In this document: one piece after another, positions 6,889 through 8,077 of the stretch
How positions within the stretch are numbered: position 1 is the first letter of the stretch
How the letters are laid out: every line of letters starts with the position of its first letter
Assembly (NCBI GenBank): GCA_934232895.1
Contig: CAKQGH010000021.1
Span: 1-8,077, forward strand
Length of the DNA: 8,077 bases
Source of the DNA: an uncultured Alphaproteobacteria bacterium
GTDB lineage: Bacteria > Pseudomonadota > Alphaproteobacteria > Rs-D84
Direction of reading: 5' to 3'
Translations under genes and position numbers: made by a program
Notes under the pieces: model-generated
The model's input: only the letters and a program-made list of their open reading frames with translations
What the model was told of the DNA's origin: nothing
The model's database searches: none

Positions 6889-6930
6889 AAAAAAATCGGT
6901 TATATTCGATGACGAATTATAACCGATTTT
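6889..6930 (-). terminator. Terminator hairpin of the upstream paralogue gene
   Basis: Two 17-18 base arms (6891-6908 and 6913-6930) pair around the 4-base loop 6909-6912 with one bulged base. On the minus strand the second arm runs into seven T (complement of 6889-6895). It lies 35 bases past the stop codon at 6965. The stem is AT-rich but long. It overlaps the promoter of the next gene. Confidence 0.65.
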
Positions 6931-6944
6931 CATAACTAAATCAA
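6916..6944 (-). promoter_or_regulatory. Probable sigma-70 promoter of the 1010-residue protein gene
   Basis: On the minus strand TTGATT (complement of 6939-6944) and TATAAT (complement of 6916-6921) are 17 bases apart. The -10 lies inside the first arm of the preceding terminator hairpin. Transcription would start at about 6909, in the loop, and give a leader of about 28 bases before the ATG at 6880. Confidence 0.65.
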
Positions 6945-6964
6945 CACTACATTACAATACAACA

Positions 6965-8077
6965 TCAGAACTGTGTGTCGGTACATGTTTCAACCGGATC
7001 GGCCCATGTTTTACAGTACCTGTCAGCGTAATTTTCGCGTTTGGTTTCGCTGCACTGTTGCGATTTGGTACATTTATGACATACCATAGTATCCCAATTA
7101 AATGTACTGGTGACCGTTTCTTTATAGTTCCAGTTTGATGTCTGGGTTGAACCGTGCAATTGCATCTCGCCTTCTTCTGTATTTTCGGCAGCACGGGTTG
7201 TCACCTCGCCCTTGTTCAGTTCACTATATACTGGTACGAACGAACAAACGCCCCACCACCAGTGACCACCGCACGACAATTTTACTGATTTCTTGACGAT
7301 ACCGGCATTACGCGGCAGTGACGCCGATTCCGCCAATCCCACACATTCCTTGCGCGCTATTTCACGACGAACATTCTTTTCATTTTCACCGGCTATGGTC
7401 GCCATACGTTCGCCCAATGTTGCAACATCTTGGGACATTTTTTCGTTCAGCTCGTCGTACTTTTTATAATAATTTTCCTTGGCCTTCTTTAATGCGGCAT
7501 TCGCAATTTTTATCTTTATCTGACTTAATAATTGCGGATAGCGCGCATCATTTTTGTCGCCACTGCCAATATCGCTTCGCTTGCCATCCGTCTTCATACC
7601 TTGGACGGTACGACCCTCCATACAGTATTTTACCGTCGGGTCAGATGCAATGGCATTAATCGCGTTGTCGATACTTGTCTGCAGCAAATCCAACTCGGCC
7701 GTCAATTGGTTCATGTCCTTGACCAGTTGTTTATCTTCTTTGGTCGTCGGCTTTTTCAACCTTTCCAATTCTTCTTCCGTCACACCGATACTGGTCAGGT
7801 ACTGGTCAACCGTCGGCAGATTACCATCCTGGTCCAGCCCAACCTTTTCCCAGTACATCGTTCCATTGATGTTGCCGGCGAACGAGTGAGTTTCTCCACC
7901 CACACCTTTCATATTACCTTTGCCCAATTCGGCATCAGTAATTGCATCAACACTGGTGCGGCACGATGACGGCTCATTGCCCTCGCCCGTGTACTCACAA
8001 ATCTTATACTCCAACGATCTGGCGCCCAGATTTTCATCTGTCGTCATACCCGTGCACGTATCGCTGTCCCCGCATAC
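6965..8077 (-). CDS. C-terminal part of a cysteine-containing paralogue of the 1010-residue protein (5' end outside window)
   Basis: 370 residues are visible and the frame stays open to the window edge. An ATG at 8047 is internal, because the codons before it encode VCGDSDTC, matching VCGDADNC at residues 559-566 of the 1010-residue protein. Shared blocks follow in order: GARSLEY/GARSLRY, a degenerate calcium-like loop (residues 80-91), a helical region (about 100-245), CVGLA, and a C-terminal domain with CHKC (333-336), C342, C355 and C365. Over the last 55 residues I count 28 identities by eye. The long Ala/Gly tract is missing. In its place are a Cys-bounded Trp cluster (CGGHWWWGVC, 269-278) and an acidic stretch. 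Export is inferred from the paralogue, since the N-terminus is not visible. It is followed by a terminator and then by the paralogue's own promoter, so the two genes are tandem but probably separate units. Confidence 0.9.
   Translation of the reverse strand, partial: VCGDSDTCTGMTTDENLGARSLEYKICEYTGEGNEPSSCRTSVDAITDAELGKGNMKGVGGETHSFAGNINGTMYWEKVGLDQDGNLPTVDQYLTSIGVTEEELERLKKPTTKEDKQLVKDMNQLTAELDLLQTSIDNAINAIASDPTVKYCMEGRTVQGMKTDGKRSDIGSGDKNDARYPQLLSQIKIKIANAALKKAKENYYKKYDELNEKMSQDVATLGERMATIAGENEKNVRREIARKECVGLAESASLPRNAGIVKKSVKLSCGGHWWWGVCSFVPVYSELNKGEVTTRAAENTEEGEMQLHGSTQTSNWNYKETVTSTFNWDTMVCHKCTKSQQCSETKRENYADRYCKTWADPVETCTDTQF

Noticed and set aside
8018..8047. ATG at 8047 as the start of the right-edge gene
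   Set aside because: The frame stays open to the window edge, and the ten residues before it match the paralogue (VCGDSDTC with VCGDADNC), so the gene is truncated by the window.

Overview
The window looks like chromosomal DNA of a Gram-negative bacterium. The proteins have export signals, are rich in cysteine, and carry Ala/Gly-rich hydrophobic stretches. Their general look reminds me of large hypothetical families in uncultured gut or host-associated Alphaproteobacteria (RF32/Enterousia-like lineages). That assignment is recall and style, not a search, and should be held loosely. I see no rRNA, tRNA, CRISPR array, transposase or phage gene.

Layout. Positions 1-586 have no convincing gene. 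Most of it (about 171-536) is a cluster of related double-hairpin repeats in both orientations. Next is a minus-strand gene (587-2659) for a 690-residue exported Cys-rich protein. It has its own terminator, a good ribosome binding site and a Pro-Asn/Asp dipeptide linker. A divergent intergenic region (2660-2806) holds a near-perfect sigma-70 promoter that points right. The -10 box ends only 7 bases before the ATG of a 337-residue two-helix membrane protein (2807-3820, +), so the mRNA is probably leaderless. A shared bidirectional terminator at 3821-3840 separates that gene from a convergent minus-strand gene (3848-6880) for a 1010-residue Cys-rich protein. Upstream of this gene on the same strand is the 3' part of a paralogue (6965-8077, cut by the window edge). 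Between the two, a terminator hairpin and the next gene's promoter overlap.

How the genes fit together. Three of the four genes encode proteins whose cysteines are probably exposed outside the cytoplasm. In the 690- and 1010-residue proteins the cysteines recur at a fixed CX6C spacing. The longest runs are two C-X6-C-X6-C-X6-C ladders in the 1010-residue protein. The two tandem paralogues share a calcium-loop-like segment, a helical region and a C-terminal CxxC domain. They differ where one carries a hydrophobic Ala/Gly segment of about 125 residues and the other a short Cys-bounded Trp cluster. I recognise no named family for any of the four proteins. The best reading is a cell-envelope or surface locus with a repeated cysteine architecture; its function is unknown.
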